Origin: Haplosporangium gracile
Lineage: Eukaryota; Mortierellomycota; Mortierellomycetes; Mortierellales; Mortierellaceae
Direction: 5' to 3'
Assembly (NCBI GenBank): GCA_015499985.1
Contig: JAAAUF010000331.1
Coordinates: forward strand, 1-39,100
DNA: 39,100 nt
The notes under the pieces are model-generated. The model searched no databases. It was not told where the DNA came from and saw only the letters and a list, made by a program, of their open reading frames with translations. Shown here piece by piece: positions 30,037 through 39,032 of this stretch (positions are counted from its first letter, which is position 1; each line of letters starts with the position of its first letter). A program made the translations under genes and the position numbers.

Positions 30037-32530
30037 ATGTGCGGCATTCTCTTCAGCATCCTCGACAGGAATGTCGAACCCACAGAGAACTTTGCGCCTA
30101 CTTGGTCCACCCTGCAGGAGCTGAACTCCAGGCGAGGTATCACTACCCCTTCCCACATGCTTTGCCTTCATTTATCATTTCATTATTTGTGACCCCCTGA
30201 AACCCTGTATCCTAAATAATTTGGATCCAATTTTATCCTAGGACCAAGTGCACAGGATTCACACAGTTTCGCCCTGAGTCAGCCAAACAATGATAGCTTG
30301 GCCCCCACATCATGGAGCAACAACATCGATATGACCTTCTATGGCGCCGTTCTTCATCTGCGTGGAGACATAGTTACTCGTCAGCCCCATGTGTCCTCTA
30401 CAGGAAATATTCTCCTTTGGAATGGCGAGATCTTTGATGGTATCGCTGTGGATCACCACGAAAATGACGGCAGGGTGCTCATGAATCAACTGGAGACCAT
30501 TTCTACTCGGAATGATCACGGAGCACAGGATCACAGGCAGGATTTCTTGAACCTCATGGTCAAGATTGAAGGGCCATATGCATTCGTTTATTTTCATGTA
30601 AGGAGAGTGTCATATCATCAACCCGCTATCTTGTCATGTTTGATAGTCAAAGCCCATCAAACTGACTCTGTTTTGATCTTTTGATATATTTTGTTAGGCG
30701 TTTTCTCAAACAGTGTATTTTGGTCGCGACTGCTTGGGTCGACGCTCGCTTCTGTGGCATAAGTCTGAACAGGAAGAGTCAACCATTGGATTGCCTTTCA
30801 TTCTCACATCGACTGGATACAGCGCCTTTCACAGCGAGCTGTTGCGGTTGGAAGAGGTGCCTGCGGATGGCATCTACAGTCTGTCGCTTGCCTCCAATAT
30901 CCCAAACGTCATTACCAAACATCCATGGGTTCCAGCCCAATTATCAGGCGCTAATGAACCTGGCTCTATGGTACTTCTCTCCTTAGTTCCACGATGGTAG
31001 TGCTTTTTAGTAATGTGTTTTGGACCTTTTTCTAACGCTGAATCGCCGATATCACTTAGACATTGCCGTTTGGGAGAGTATATAGCGCTATTCCCCGGGA
31101 TTCGGAACTCTCGGCGCCATTTGCAGACGGGCTCAAATTTGATCTGGCGCACCCCGATGTGGTGCCCGCAATAACAGAAGACATGAAGAAGGCGATCACA
31201 GGAATGATTGAAGTCCTGGGCGACTCTGTCAGAAGAAGAGTACAAGACATCCCTAGAACTAGGTAAGCGCACCCTCCAGACTACTCTGACTGGACTAAGC
31301 TGAGGCCAATAGAAAGTTAAGGATACTTACTCGGATGGTTCAACATTTTTTAGGTTGCTGCATGATGCCCGTGTGGGCATCTTGTTTTCGGGTGGTTTGG
31401 ATTGCCTCTGCCTGGCAGCATTGGCTGATAGATTCCTCCCTGAGGGCGAGGCGATTGATCTACTGAATGTCGGATTCGAGAACCCTCGGTCCGTCAAGGC
31501 CAAGGCCGCAGAGGAGGCTCTAGCACTAAAGCGTCTCAAGAAGAATCAAGGCGCCGCAGAATCGTCGTCCTCAGGATCAACAGACGGCGACAAGGCCAAT
31601 AAGGAAAAGGCGAAACCAACGAAGCCCGACACGCGATTCAATGTTCCCGATAGGACGACAGGATATGAGAGCCTTACCGAATTGAGAAAGATATCTCCTC
31701 GGAGACACTGGAACTTTGTCGAGGTCAATATTCCTTTTGAGGAGGCGATGGCTCAGCGGTCAGAGATCTTGGAACGGATAGCACCTCTTGAAACCGTCAT
31801 GGACCTGGTAAGCACTCGCTACCTTTGTATCTCTGATAGACATGAAGTATTGCGCCAAGATGTCTAACGGTTACGTATGGTTTGGTCTGTAGAGTATTGC
31901 AATGGCATTCTGGTTCGCGTCGCGCGGTATCGGATATATCAAGAATGACGAAGGTGAGTTGACTCCATATACGAGTCAAGCAAAAGTACTCTTGTCTGGA
32001 CTGGGAGCGGATGAACAGCTCGGTGGGTACTCTCGTCACAAGGATCAGTTTACGGCAGCAGGCTGGGAAGGACTTATTCATGAACTTCAACTCGATCTTG
32101 ACAGGATATCAACTCGTAACCTTGGTAAGTCGCCGCCCCTCATCTCTTACTTCACAAGCCGATCAACCACTCAGTTCGTATATTGAATATCGACACTAAC
32201 CCACCTCCCTTATATCTATCTCAACCGTTTTTAGGCCGAGACGATAGAATCATATCGGATCATGGCAAAGAGGCACGCTACCCATTCCTGAGCACAAATG
32301 TGGTCCAGTTTCTAAGCAAACTGCGGGTGGATCTCAAAGTTGATCTGAGGTACCCACGCGGAGTCGGCGAAAAGATTTTGCTGCGACATGTTGCTCGTGA
32401 ACTGGGCTTTGATCGAGCAAGTTCACACTGGAAACGGGCTGTCCAGTTTGGTGCCAGAACTGCGAAAATGACAGACAGTGGGAGATCTGAAATTGGGCAG
32501 CAAGTCGTAGACAGAGCAGTGGCAGAATAA
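30037..32530 (+). CDS. ASNSD1: Asparagine synthetase domain-containing protein (ASNSD1-like)
   Basis: Seven exons: 30037-30136, 30242-30597, 30698-30970, 31060-31262, 31354-31807, 31893-32124 and 32235-32530. Introns are 85-110 nt. The product is 637 residues, close to the human protein. Met-Cys2-Gly-Ile starts a class II glutamine amidotransferase domain (Cys2 is the usual nucleophile after Met removal), with NILLWNGEIFDG and an RRGP motif at the exon 1-2 join. The second half is the ATP-pyrophosphatase domain: FSGGLDCLCLAALADRF (~322-338), LLNVGFENP, AMAFWFASRG, LLSGLGADEQLGGY and ASSHWKRAVQFGARTAKM. The PP-loop reads SGGLDC where SGGxDS is usual. The family's reaction is not firmly known; true asparagine synthetase activity should not be assumed. 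The exon 3 donor is ambiguous, because reading on gives a stop 42 nt later. Confidence 0.88.
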
Positions 32531-32897
32531 AAAGATACGGACACAGTGTTTGAATTCATCGTAGATGCGCTTGCATGAGAGTAGATGTGGAAAAATAAGC
32601 GTGCTGCGCAGGCGTCTAAAATTTCTAGGGCGCGCTGTCCGTTGGCCAAAGTCAATTGGGTCCAGCTGATACTACCATAACAACTTCGGCAAGGTTCCGT
32701 TCGGTTGATGAGCTCAAAACGCCTTTGTAACAGATATAGGGACCCATGAGTAGAAGGTTGCGTGTGCTTTGATTTCTATTGGCATCAACGTGGCATATTG
32801 TTGTTCTTTGTTTGCTGAATAATGCACTTCTAGGAAACGCCACCAATTTTTTGAGCAGGGTTAATCGCGCCATGAGCTATCACGCGTAACTTGAGCG

Positions 32898-32902
32898 CCA
32901 AT
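32898..32902 (+). promoter_or_regulatory. CCAAT box upstream of the GST gene
   Basis: CCAAT in the context gcgCCAATcggcg, about 118 bp upstream of the TATA box. It is a candidate site for the fungal CCAAT-binding (HAP) complex. Confidence 0.4.
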
Positions 32903-33015
32903 CGGCGTCTTTCTTACCACTGCTCTGCCCCTTTCAATTGATCATTTCACGCCATTTCGGCCAGTTTTAAAGCTATGCCTTCATCTTTCTTTTCTTTTGC
33001 TCTTCGTTCCTTCGC

Positions 33016-33022
33016 TATAAAA
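33016..33022 (+). promoter_or_regulatory. TATA box of the GST gene
   Basis: TATAAAA, 108 bp upstream of the ATG, followed by a CA-rich leader. It is the clearest TATA box in the window and fits an inducible detoxification gene. Confidence 0.65.
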
Positions 33023-33123
33023 GACGAGTCATGCTCCTTCTCTTTTTATTAACAAACCAAAGCAACAAGAACAACAACAGCAAACCAACAGCAACTACGA
33101 CCTTCACTTTTCTTCTTTTCACT

Positions 33124-34062
33124 ATGACTGCGCAATCGCTCAACAATGACTCGACTTTTGTACTCCACTACATGAAGGCCATGGGCCGCGCTGGTAAGCA
33201 CAAGCCCCCTTCTCAATCACTCACCAACAGCTACAAACGATTATGATTCAATGGCCCTCCTATGTCCATACTCGCAACTTACCCTCTTCGCCACCCCCTT
33301 TTCTTTTCTCGCGCTTCAAATAGTCACGATTCGTGTCATGCTGCACTTGAAGGGCGTCAAGTACACGAACAAGGTCATCACGGCCGAAGAAGTTGCCGCC
33401 GACCGTGCCGTCCTCCCCTTTGGCCAGGTTCCCGTCCTGATCGAAACTAAGGTCGATGGCACTATCCTGGAGCTCGGCGAGTCGCTTGCCATCGAGGTAG
33501 CCCTCTATGAAAAACCTGCTAGCGCGTAGCAGTACTTTTGCACTCTACACATATTGCGCAGCGGCACAGTCATCTAACTCCTTCATTATATACTTCCCTT
33601 CCCTTACACCATAAAATCGACCAACCCAATACACTTTTTTAGCACTACCTGGCCGAGAAATTTGGCTGGCTCGGTTCGACCACTGAAGAAGCCGCGACGC
33701 TGAAATCGATCTCGCTCAACATTTACTTCTCCCTCTACAACAACTGCTTCGTCGCGAAAATCCCCATCCACGAAGCCATCGCCGACCCGACCTCGGCCTT
33801 CAACACCAAGGCTCTGCCCTTGTTTATCGCAACCCATGAACGATGGCTTTTGAAGAATGGCAACAATGGTCATTTTTGGGGAAACAAGTTAACCTACCCG
33901 GATTTGACCATGCTGCATTGGATTCGGTTGTTTGAAGGATTGGGGATTAAATTGGATGAGGATGGACCGATTAAGAAGCTTGAGAGGACTGTCAAGGCGA
34001 TGGAGGAATGGAAGGGAAAGTATGAAGCTTTCCATCCCTTTTCTTCCATCGATGCCATCTAG
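33124..34062 (+). CDS. Glutathione S-transferase
   Basis: Three exons: 33124-33193, 33324-33496 and 33643-34062. Introns are 130 and 146 nt. The product is 220 residues, normal for a cytosolic GST. It joins glutathione to electrophiles or reduces peroxides. The N-terminal thioredoxin-like half has LHYMKAMGRA with Y16 as the likely catalytic Tyr, the cis-proline motif GQVPVL (P60), and ELGESLAIEHYLAEKFGWLG with E76-S77 for glutathione binding. The C-terminal helical half has the conserved NKLTYPDLTMLHWI segment. The arrangement is closest to sigma-like Tyr-type GSTs, although the usual RAE after the catalytic loop is RAV here. A TATA box and CCAAT box precede it. It converges with the antiporter gene 129 bp away. 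Confidence 0.92.
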
Positions 34063-34122
34063 GCATCATGGTTGTCAATGAGTCTGCACTGCGCTCCTTT
34101 GTGCCCGTTTTCATTTTAACAG

Positions 34123-34128
34123 AATAAA
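34123..34128 (+). terminator. Poly(A) signal of the GST gene
   Basis: AATAAA, 60 nt after the stop codon. Confidence 0.6.
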
Positions 34129-34191
34129 TTATGGTATTTTTGGAGTTACACAAAAGTGATGATAGGCATCAAAATGGTATAATGTATGTAA

Positions 34192-35634
34192 TTAGGACTT
34201 CTGCCTCATGACGAAGCTGAATGCACCAACACCAATTAGGGTAGCAAGGACGATAGACCAGGTCGTGATAACCATGGCGGTCTGGCTCATAACACCCTGC
34301 AATTGAGCTTGTTGTACCATCAACAGCCCAAGTTCTCCACGAGCAATCATCGCTGCACCCACCATCCACCGAGCGCTGTACCGGCCTCCTCTGCTGCCCT
34401 CCTCTTCATCCTCAGAAGATATCTTTGCAGGGACAACAACCATGGTCACCAGCTTCGAAAGCGTCGCAATGACAGCATAGATCACCCCCCACCCAAAAAG
34501 AGCCGGCTCGAAGAGCTTGGTCAACGGGATCGCAAACCCGATGGTTGCAAAGAAGATGGCGCTCATCGCTGGCTGGAGCTTGTGGGTGATCTGCTCTTCA
34601 TACATCTGGCAGAGATCTTTAAAGGCCGAGAAAAAGACGCCAGAAACGAAGGCGCCCAAAAGACGTGAGCTGCCCAGGTATTCCGCCAAAATGCTGTATC
34701 CTAGCCCGATGATGAGCATCCCTGCAAGCTTGATTGTGGATGCAAACTTGGTATACAAGACCCAGATTCGAGTCCTAAAGTAGTTGTCGCTGCGGTTCGT
34801 CAATCCTGTCTCGCGGCTCATCCCTTCCTTGACTGATGAATGGTCGGTATGGATCCCAGCATCATCCACTCTCTCAGTCACACTCTGAGCACCCACCGTC
34901 TCTGCATCAATATCTATAGACGAAGCCTTCTTGGATTTGACTCTCGAAATGACAGCACATCCTACAACTCCCACCAGAATAATCCCAAAACTCGCAAGCA
35001 ATGGTTGGATCACCGTCATAGGCCGAAACCCAGAGTTCGATCCCGATCCTCCAATGCTAGATACAATCCCCAACAGGACAAGACTCACAACGTCATCCAG
35101 CATAGCCGCCGTCGTAATGAGCGTCCCAATGACGGTATCCAGAATCCCCTGTTGCTTCATCATCGTCACCGCAATCGCAATCGACGTCGAGGCCAAAGAA
35201 GCACCAGACGCTATAGCCTCAATCACAATATCAGACTCATCCCTCTTTCCCAAATCCATACCTCCTTCAACTTCCATCTCCTGTATATGTCTCTGCCGAG
35301 AAACGCCATACATGAATCCAAATCCAGTCGCCAAGGGAACAACAATCCCAAGACCCGCAACAAGCGCTGCCCTCATTCCGGCCTTCAAGACACGACGGAC
35401 ATCGGTCTCCAGCCCGGCCTCAAAAACGAGTCCCAGAACGCCGATTTCTCCAGCAAGGATGACTAAAGTCTTGTCGATTGGTAAGAGGGTGCCTGGGCTC
35501 AGGTTCCCAAAGAGGAGTCCGATGAGGAGCTCACCGACCAGTCGACAGCGTATGAGTTCTTCAAAGAGTGTTCCTGAGAGCCATAGCGAGATGATAAAAA
35601 GACAGAAGTAGGGGAGGCCTGAAGAGAACGTCAT
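34192..35634 (-). CDS. CPA2-type monovalent cation/proton antiporter
   Basis: A single exon on the minus strand, 480 residues. The frame is open further upstream, but 35634 is the only ATG before the membrane core and gives a sensible N-terminus (MTFSSGLPYFCLF). About 11-13 hydrophobic segments can be read. Family motifs: GELLIGLLFGNLSPGTLLP (TM2 region), GLVFEAGLETDVR, ASGASLASTSIAIAV, the ion-binding pair D180-D181 in AAMLDDVVSLVLLG, and AMIARGELGLLM near the end. This is the Na+/H+ exchanger Pfam family in its CPA2 (Kef-like) form. It would exchange K+ or Na+ for protons at the plasma or an organelle membrane; ion and location are not deducible. A hydrophilic loop of about 80 residues lies mid-protein (~215-290). 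It is the only enzyme or transporter gene here without introns. Confidence 0.92.
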   Translation of the reverse strand: MTFSSGLPYFCLFIISLWLSGTLFEELIRCRLVGELLIGLLFGNLSPGTLLPIDKTLVILAGEIGVLGLVFEAGLETDVRRVLKAGMRAALVAGLGIVVPLATGFGFMYGVSRQRHIQEMEVEGGMDLGKRDESDIVIEAIASGASLASTSIAIAVTMMKQQGILDTVIGTLITTAAMLDDVVSLVLLGIVSSIGGSGSNSGFRPMTVIQPLLASFGIILVGVVGCAVISRVKSKKASSIDIDAETVGAQSVTERVDDAGIHTDHSSVKEGMSRETGLTNRSDNYFRTRIWVLYTKFASTIKLAGMLIIGLGYSILAEYLGSSRLLGAFVSGVFFSAFKDLCQMYEEQITHKLQPAMSAIFFATIGFAIPLTKLFEPALFGWGVIYAVIATLSKLVTMVVVPAKISSEDEEEGSRGGRYSARWMVGAAMIARGELGLLMVQQAQLQGVMSQTAMVITTWSIVLATLIGVGAFSFVMRQKS

Positions 35635-35828
35635 TAGCGCATTGAGAGAGGCCCATGGATATAAGAATGGTGTGAGAGTGAAGGTGAACAAAAGAACGGA
35701 ATGGAATGAGAAATGCAGAAAAAGCTGATGAAACGACGTTGTGGCTGAAATTTGAAAAAGCGCCACCAAATTAAAATCTGAAAATCTTTTTCTATGCAAT
35801 GGTTTTTTTATTTGAGGGCGAAAGTGGC
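35635..35828 (-). promoter_or_regulatory. Short upstream region of the antiporter gene
   Basis: Only 194 bp lie between the zinc-finger gene's stop and the antiporter ATG, on the same strand. This must hold the zinc-finger gene's 3' UTR (AATAAA on the minus strand at 35807-35812) and the antiporter promoter or leader, unless the promoter lies inside the upstream gene. Confidence 0.5.
35807..35812 (-). terminator. Poly(A) signal of the triple CCCH gene
   Basis: AATAAA on the minus strand, only 16 nt beyond the stop codon. Confidence 0.5.
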
Positions 35829-37577
35829 TCAAGGTCCGTGCTGGATGTATCCTTGGGGAGGAGCCTGAGTGTGTTCTGGAGTGTATCCTTGAGGGTCAAG
35901 CTGGGCGAGTCCTTGGGTGCCATGGCTAATGACGCCCATCTGGAACACAGGCGGCGCAACACCTGCACCTTGTGGGTTGACACTCGCGTTAAAGTTAGCA
36001 TTAGCCATAGCCTGCATCTCATTCTTCTCCCGCAACTTGACTTCCAGATCTTCGCGCAGTTTGCGCAATCGTTCGGGCGAAATGGGTGTGTGACCAAATC
36101 GACAGTTATCTCCTCGTTCACAGATGCCTCGAAGATGGTAATATGTGCAAGGCTCCTCGCTGAGATCATGGGAGAACGGGCACATGTCTCCCTTGGCACA
36201 AGAGCCAACCTTCTCAAAGTTGCATACACCACGTGCCTTCCTGCTCGCCTCCCGCTTGCTTGCTGAATCTACTTCCTTGGCTGCCATTGCTGCCTGTTGA
36301 GCTTCAATATCGTGCTTAAACGTGCAAACCGCCTAACACGAATAAGACATAAGAATAGACAAATTAGAAAGAGTGTTAGATCAGTAATTCACCAAACAGA
36401 GACGAATTTGGCAATGAAACATAATAATACGGATCGAATTTAAATCTTCAACATACCTTTCGACATGTGCCTTGCAAAAAGTACACACAATCTTTCTTGG
36501 GCACAAAGGGGGTCTGTTGGCGCTTCTGATGAGGTTGTCCATTATTATTGTTGTTGACCTGGTTGTTTCGGTTCTGATGCGTTACTTTTTGAATGTTATT
36601 ACTATTGTTGTTGTTATTGTTGTTGTTATTGTTGTTGTGTTGATGTCCGTGCGGCTGCTTCTGTTGCTCCTGCTTGGGAGCTGGAGTTGTTGAGGGCGCG
36701 GCGGTGTTGTCGCCAGGCGCAGCCAGCCCTGCTACCTGGGTCGCCAAGAGTTCTGCCTGTCGCTTCTGTTCTGCCAACATCTTCCTGCTCTGTTCTTGAA
36801 GGTCACGCTGAAGCATCTTGTTGGTATGTGTGACATGTTGAATCAAGAGTTCTGAAAAGTCATCATCCTTGGACAGGCCTACGAGTTCAGGTTGAGCATC
36901 CAGATTCCGTGCGATCGTCTGTGGATCGAACTTCGATCTCTTATGATTCTATTTAATTACAAATACGTATAACTAATACCATTAGCATCAAGCATAGGAC
37001 TTTGCGCTTAACAGGTAAACCTGCGTGCAACCAAAAAAGAAAAAAAAAAAGAGGGTTCGCTTACCTTGCCTGGATGAGCGTTGTTGTTGTTGTTTTTTCT
37101 CTTCGCTCCTTGCTTCTGATTAGTTGACGGTCCTGCTTGCTTGTTTGGCGTTGCTATGTTTATTTCTGCGGATGCAGTAGTCGATCCAGCTGGACCGCCC
37201 TGATTGTTGCTGTTATTTTTCCTCTTGAGTTTGCGATTCCGCTTCTTGGCGCTGCTACTGAGGTTGTTGGTGTTGGTGGTGTTGTTGATGTGGTCGTTAC
37301 TGGCAGTTGTGGGTGCGGGTGTGGAAGATGTTGGCGCTGAAAAGACAGCCTGTGCAGCTGCTGCGATATCTGACGGCAAGTTCTTTGGAATGTGTGGGGT
37401 CGTAGCTGCTGTGGAAGGAGGGATAGGAGGAGGCACAGGCTGAGTAGAGGCTGGTGGAGGACGGACACGCTTAAACTTTTTGGTTACATTCCCTGAGGAT
37501 GTGTTGACGTCGAGTGATGGCAGCACTGTCGACATGAGCGAGTCGAGTGACAACTTGGCTGGCGTCTGTCCTTCCAT
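35829..37577 (-). CDS. Triple CCCH zinc-finger protein, ZC3H4/6/8-like
   Basis: Three exons on the minus strand: 37577-37065, 36948-36457 and 36332-35829, all phase 0. Introns are 116 and 124 nt. The product is 502 residues. A disordered Pro/Thr-rich and basic first half (RKLKRKNN, KRKNNNNN; likely nuclear) leads to a coiled-coil-like stretch (~205-240, QRDLQEQSRKMLAEQKRQAE) and poly-Asn. Three CCCH fingers follow: C325-C333-C338-H342, C372-C380-C386-H390 and C397-C406-C412-H416. An intron splits finger 1. Spacing of fingers 2 and 3 and the following TPISPERLRKLREDLE resemble animal ZC3H4/6/8 (Drosophila Su(sable)), which act in early termination and decay of unwanted transcripts. The assignment to that family is tentative. 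The Gln/Pro/Tyr-rich tail resembles RNA-binding protein tails. Confidence 0.8.
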
Positions 37578-37671
37578 TGTTTTGCGAGTGGTTGGTTGTG
37601 GTTAAAGAGAAGAGTTGAATACAAAGTACTGAAAAAAAAAAAAAGAAAAGAAATTGTGGTGACTGCCAATA

Positions 37672-37677
37672 TTTATT
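37672..37677 (-). terminator. Poly(A) signal of the Myb gene
   Basis: AATAAA on the minus strand, 19 nt beyond the stop codon, inside the 119-bp gap to the zinc-finger gene's start. Confidence 0.5.
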
Positions 37678-37696
37678 TCAACAAATCAAAACATCC

Positions 37697-38803
37697 CTAT
37701 TGCTGCTGCTCAGCCTGTTCCTGCTGCTTCTGCTTTTGCTTAGCGGTCGTAAGAAAGTACTTCTGACGGGCCTGGAAAGCCGATCGAGTTCCAACAACCG
37801 CCGCGACCTTGTGCCAATCATGACCATATTCATCAACGCCCTTCATAAGTCGCTTGGTCTCAGACTCATCCCACCTGCCCCCGGTGCCGCTCTCCAAAGT
37901 CTTGTAGGCATGACTCCTGCACTGAACGCCAGATCGAGTCGCAACAACCTTAGAGACCTCATCCCAGTCCACCATCGCCATATGGTCTCCATTAAGAGGC
38001 AGCCCAAGTTTGTTCAACACCACTGTTGAATTAGCCTTGGTCTCTGCAGCATCGTTCTCGGAGGTGGGCAACTGTAATCGAACCGCCTTCTCCAATCTTC
38101 CCTGTTCCTCCTTGGACCAGATGCCATGCAGCCTCTCGCTTGAGGGGTCAATGATGACCCACCGCCTCTTGCACGATGTAGCAGTCCTTCCCAAATTCTT
38201 GCCATTCACCGTTCCGTTTGCGATCTCCGGCCATGAAACATCCTTTTCCTCGCGATCCTTGAATCCGTACTCTTCCAGTCGCTTTATCAGCCACTCATCC
38301 TCCTTGACGCCCCATGCCGTCTTTTGGACGCTGAGCCGTGGTTTCTTGACAATGGTGCCCTTGTTGTGCTCCTCCGTGCGAAGACGCGCCATTCGATTGT
38401 CGAGAGAACAGATCGATCGAAGGGGGAAGTGTGTGTGGACATCGTAGGAAGAGTATCCTTGGCGGACGAGCTTTAGCAGTGTCTCCTTTTCATCCTCAGT
38501 CCATCGGGGTCGCTTCAGATTTAGGAGGTGGTATTGTCCGCGGATGTGTCTTGATGGTCTGTTGCGCTTGTCAATATCCTTCAACTTTGCAGAGTCGTCC
38601 TGTGAGGTAGTGATGGTGTCGTTGTTGCTGCCCGTGGAAGTGTGTTCCAGTTGTGATGTTGTAAGCGACGGGCTGTAGAATCGCCGCGTCACGTTGCTGA
38701 TCGAGAGGAGACTTCTGAATGGATTACAGGAACTTTGTGTCCGCTCATGAGAGAGACTGCCGGTCAAGGCCTGAAAGAGCCGCTGATTCCTTTGAAACAA
38801 CAT
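37697..38803 (-). CDS. Four-repeat Myb/SANT protein with a possible mitochondrial presequence
   Basis: A single exon on the minus strand, 368 residues. The frame is open upstream, but the next ATG lies at 38803 after a hydrophobic read-through. Four Myb/SANT-like repeats: ~98-143 (RPRWTEDEKETLLKLV), ~162-217 (TAWGVKEDEWLIKRLEEYG), ~226-303 (GIWSKEEQGRLEKAV, with an insertion, then VDWDEVSKVV) and ~308-352 (GRWDESETKRLMKGVDEYG). The third helices carry basic or RS residues (ATSCKRRW, SGVQCRSHAY, SAFQARQKYF), as expected for DNA contact. Residues 1-45 are rich in Arg, Ser, Leu and Phe, lack acidic residues except E20, and end in RRFYS, a pattern of a mitochondrial presequence with its cleavage site. 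The target is unknown. The tail is Gln-rich. Confidence 0.85.
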   Translation of the reverse strand: MLFQRNQRLFQALTGSLSHERTQSSCNPFRSLLSISNVTRRFYSPSLTTSQLEHTSTGSNNDTITTSQDDSAKLKDIDKRNRPSRHIRGQYHLLNLKRPRWTEDEKETLLKLVRQGYSSYDVHTHFPLRSICSLDNRMARLRTEEHNKGTIVKKPRLSVQKTAWGVKEDEWLIKRLEEYGFKDREEKDVSWPEIANGTVNGKNLGRTATSCKRRWVIIDPSSERLHGIWSKEEQGRLEKAVRLQLPTSENDAAETKANSTVVLNKLGLPLNGDHMAMVDWDEVSKVVATRSGVQCRSHAYKTLESGTGGRWDESETKRLMKGVDEYGHDWHKVAAVVGTRSAFQARQKYFLTTAKQKQKQQEQAEQQQ

Positions 38804-38861
38804 CGGGAATGTGTGGGTGAAGTTGGAAATGGATGCAAGCAGGGAAAAAAAATATACACAC

Positions 38862-39032
38862 GGTACGTCGAAATCCCTTATGAAGGCCCCGATTTCGACA
38901 AGCCTTTTACACACAGTTAGTGCGATTCTTTAGGGGTTTTTTTAAGGGGTTTTTGGTCTCACGAAAAAAAAAGGCTTCCACGGCGGTGGAAGCCCTAGAA
39001 TCGGGGTCTTCATAAGGACACTCCGGTACGTC
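38862..39032. mobile_element. MITE-like inverted-repeat element with 8-bp flanking duplication
   Basis: A perfect 8-bp direct repeat GGTACGTC at 38862-38869 and 39025-39032 flanks a 155-bp segment. Inside it, 38876-38894 (ccttatgaaggccccgatt) and 38999-39017 are inverted copies matching at 18 of 19 positions. A second hairpin, GGCTTCCAC/GTGGAAGCC with a 4-nt loop, is at 38973-38994. It encodes no protein. Size, inverted arms and an 8-bp duplication fit a non-autonomous DNA transposon (hAT-type elements make 8-bp duplications). It sits 59 bp upstream of the Myb ATG. No second copy is present in the window, so the call rests on structure alone. Confidence 0.5.
38973..38994. repeat. 9-bp perfect hairpin within the element
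   Basis: GGCTTCCAC, loop GGCG, GTGGAAGCC. Its left arm also has a 9-bp complement (AAGCCTTTT at 38900-38908 with AAAAGGCTT at 38969-38977), so alternative foldings compete. Confidence 0.85.

Larger units (their letters stand above)
32531..33123. other. Region between ASNSD1-like and GST genes
   Basis: It contains the ASNSD1-like 3' UTR, a 73-codon minus-strand frame with an ATG (32652-32873, unproven), a CCAAT box, a TATA box and a CA-rich leader before the GST ATG. Confidence 0.6.
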
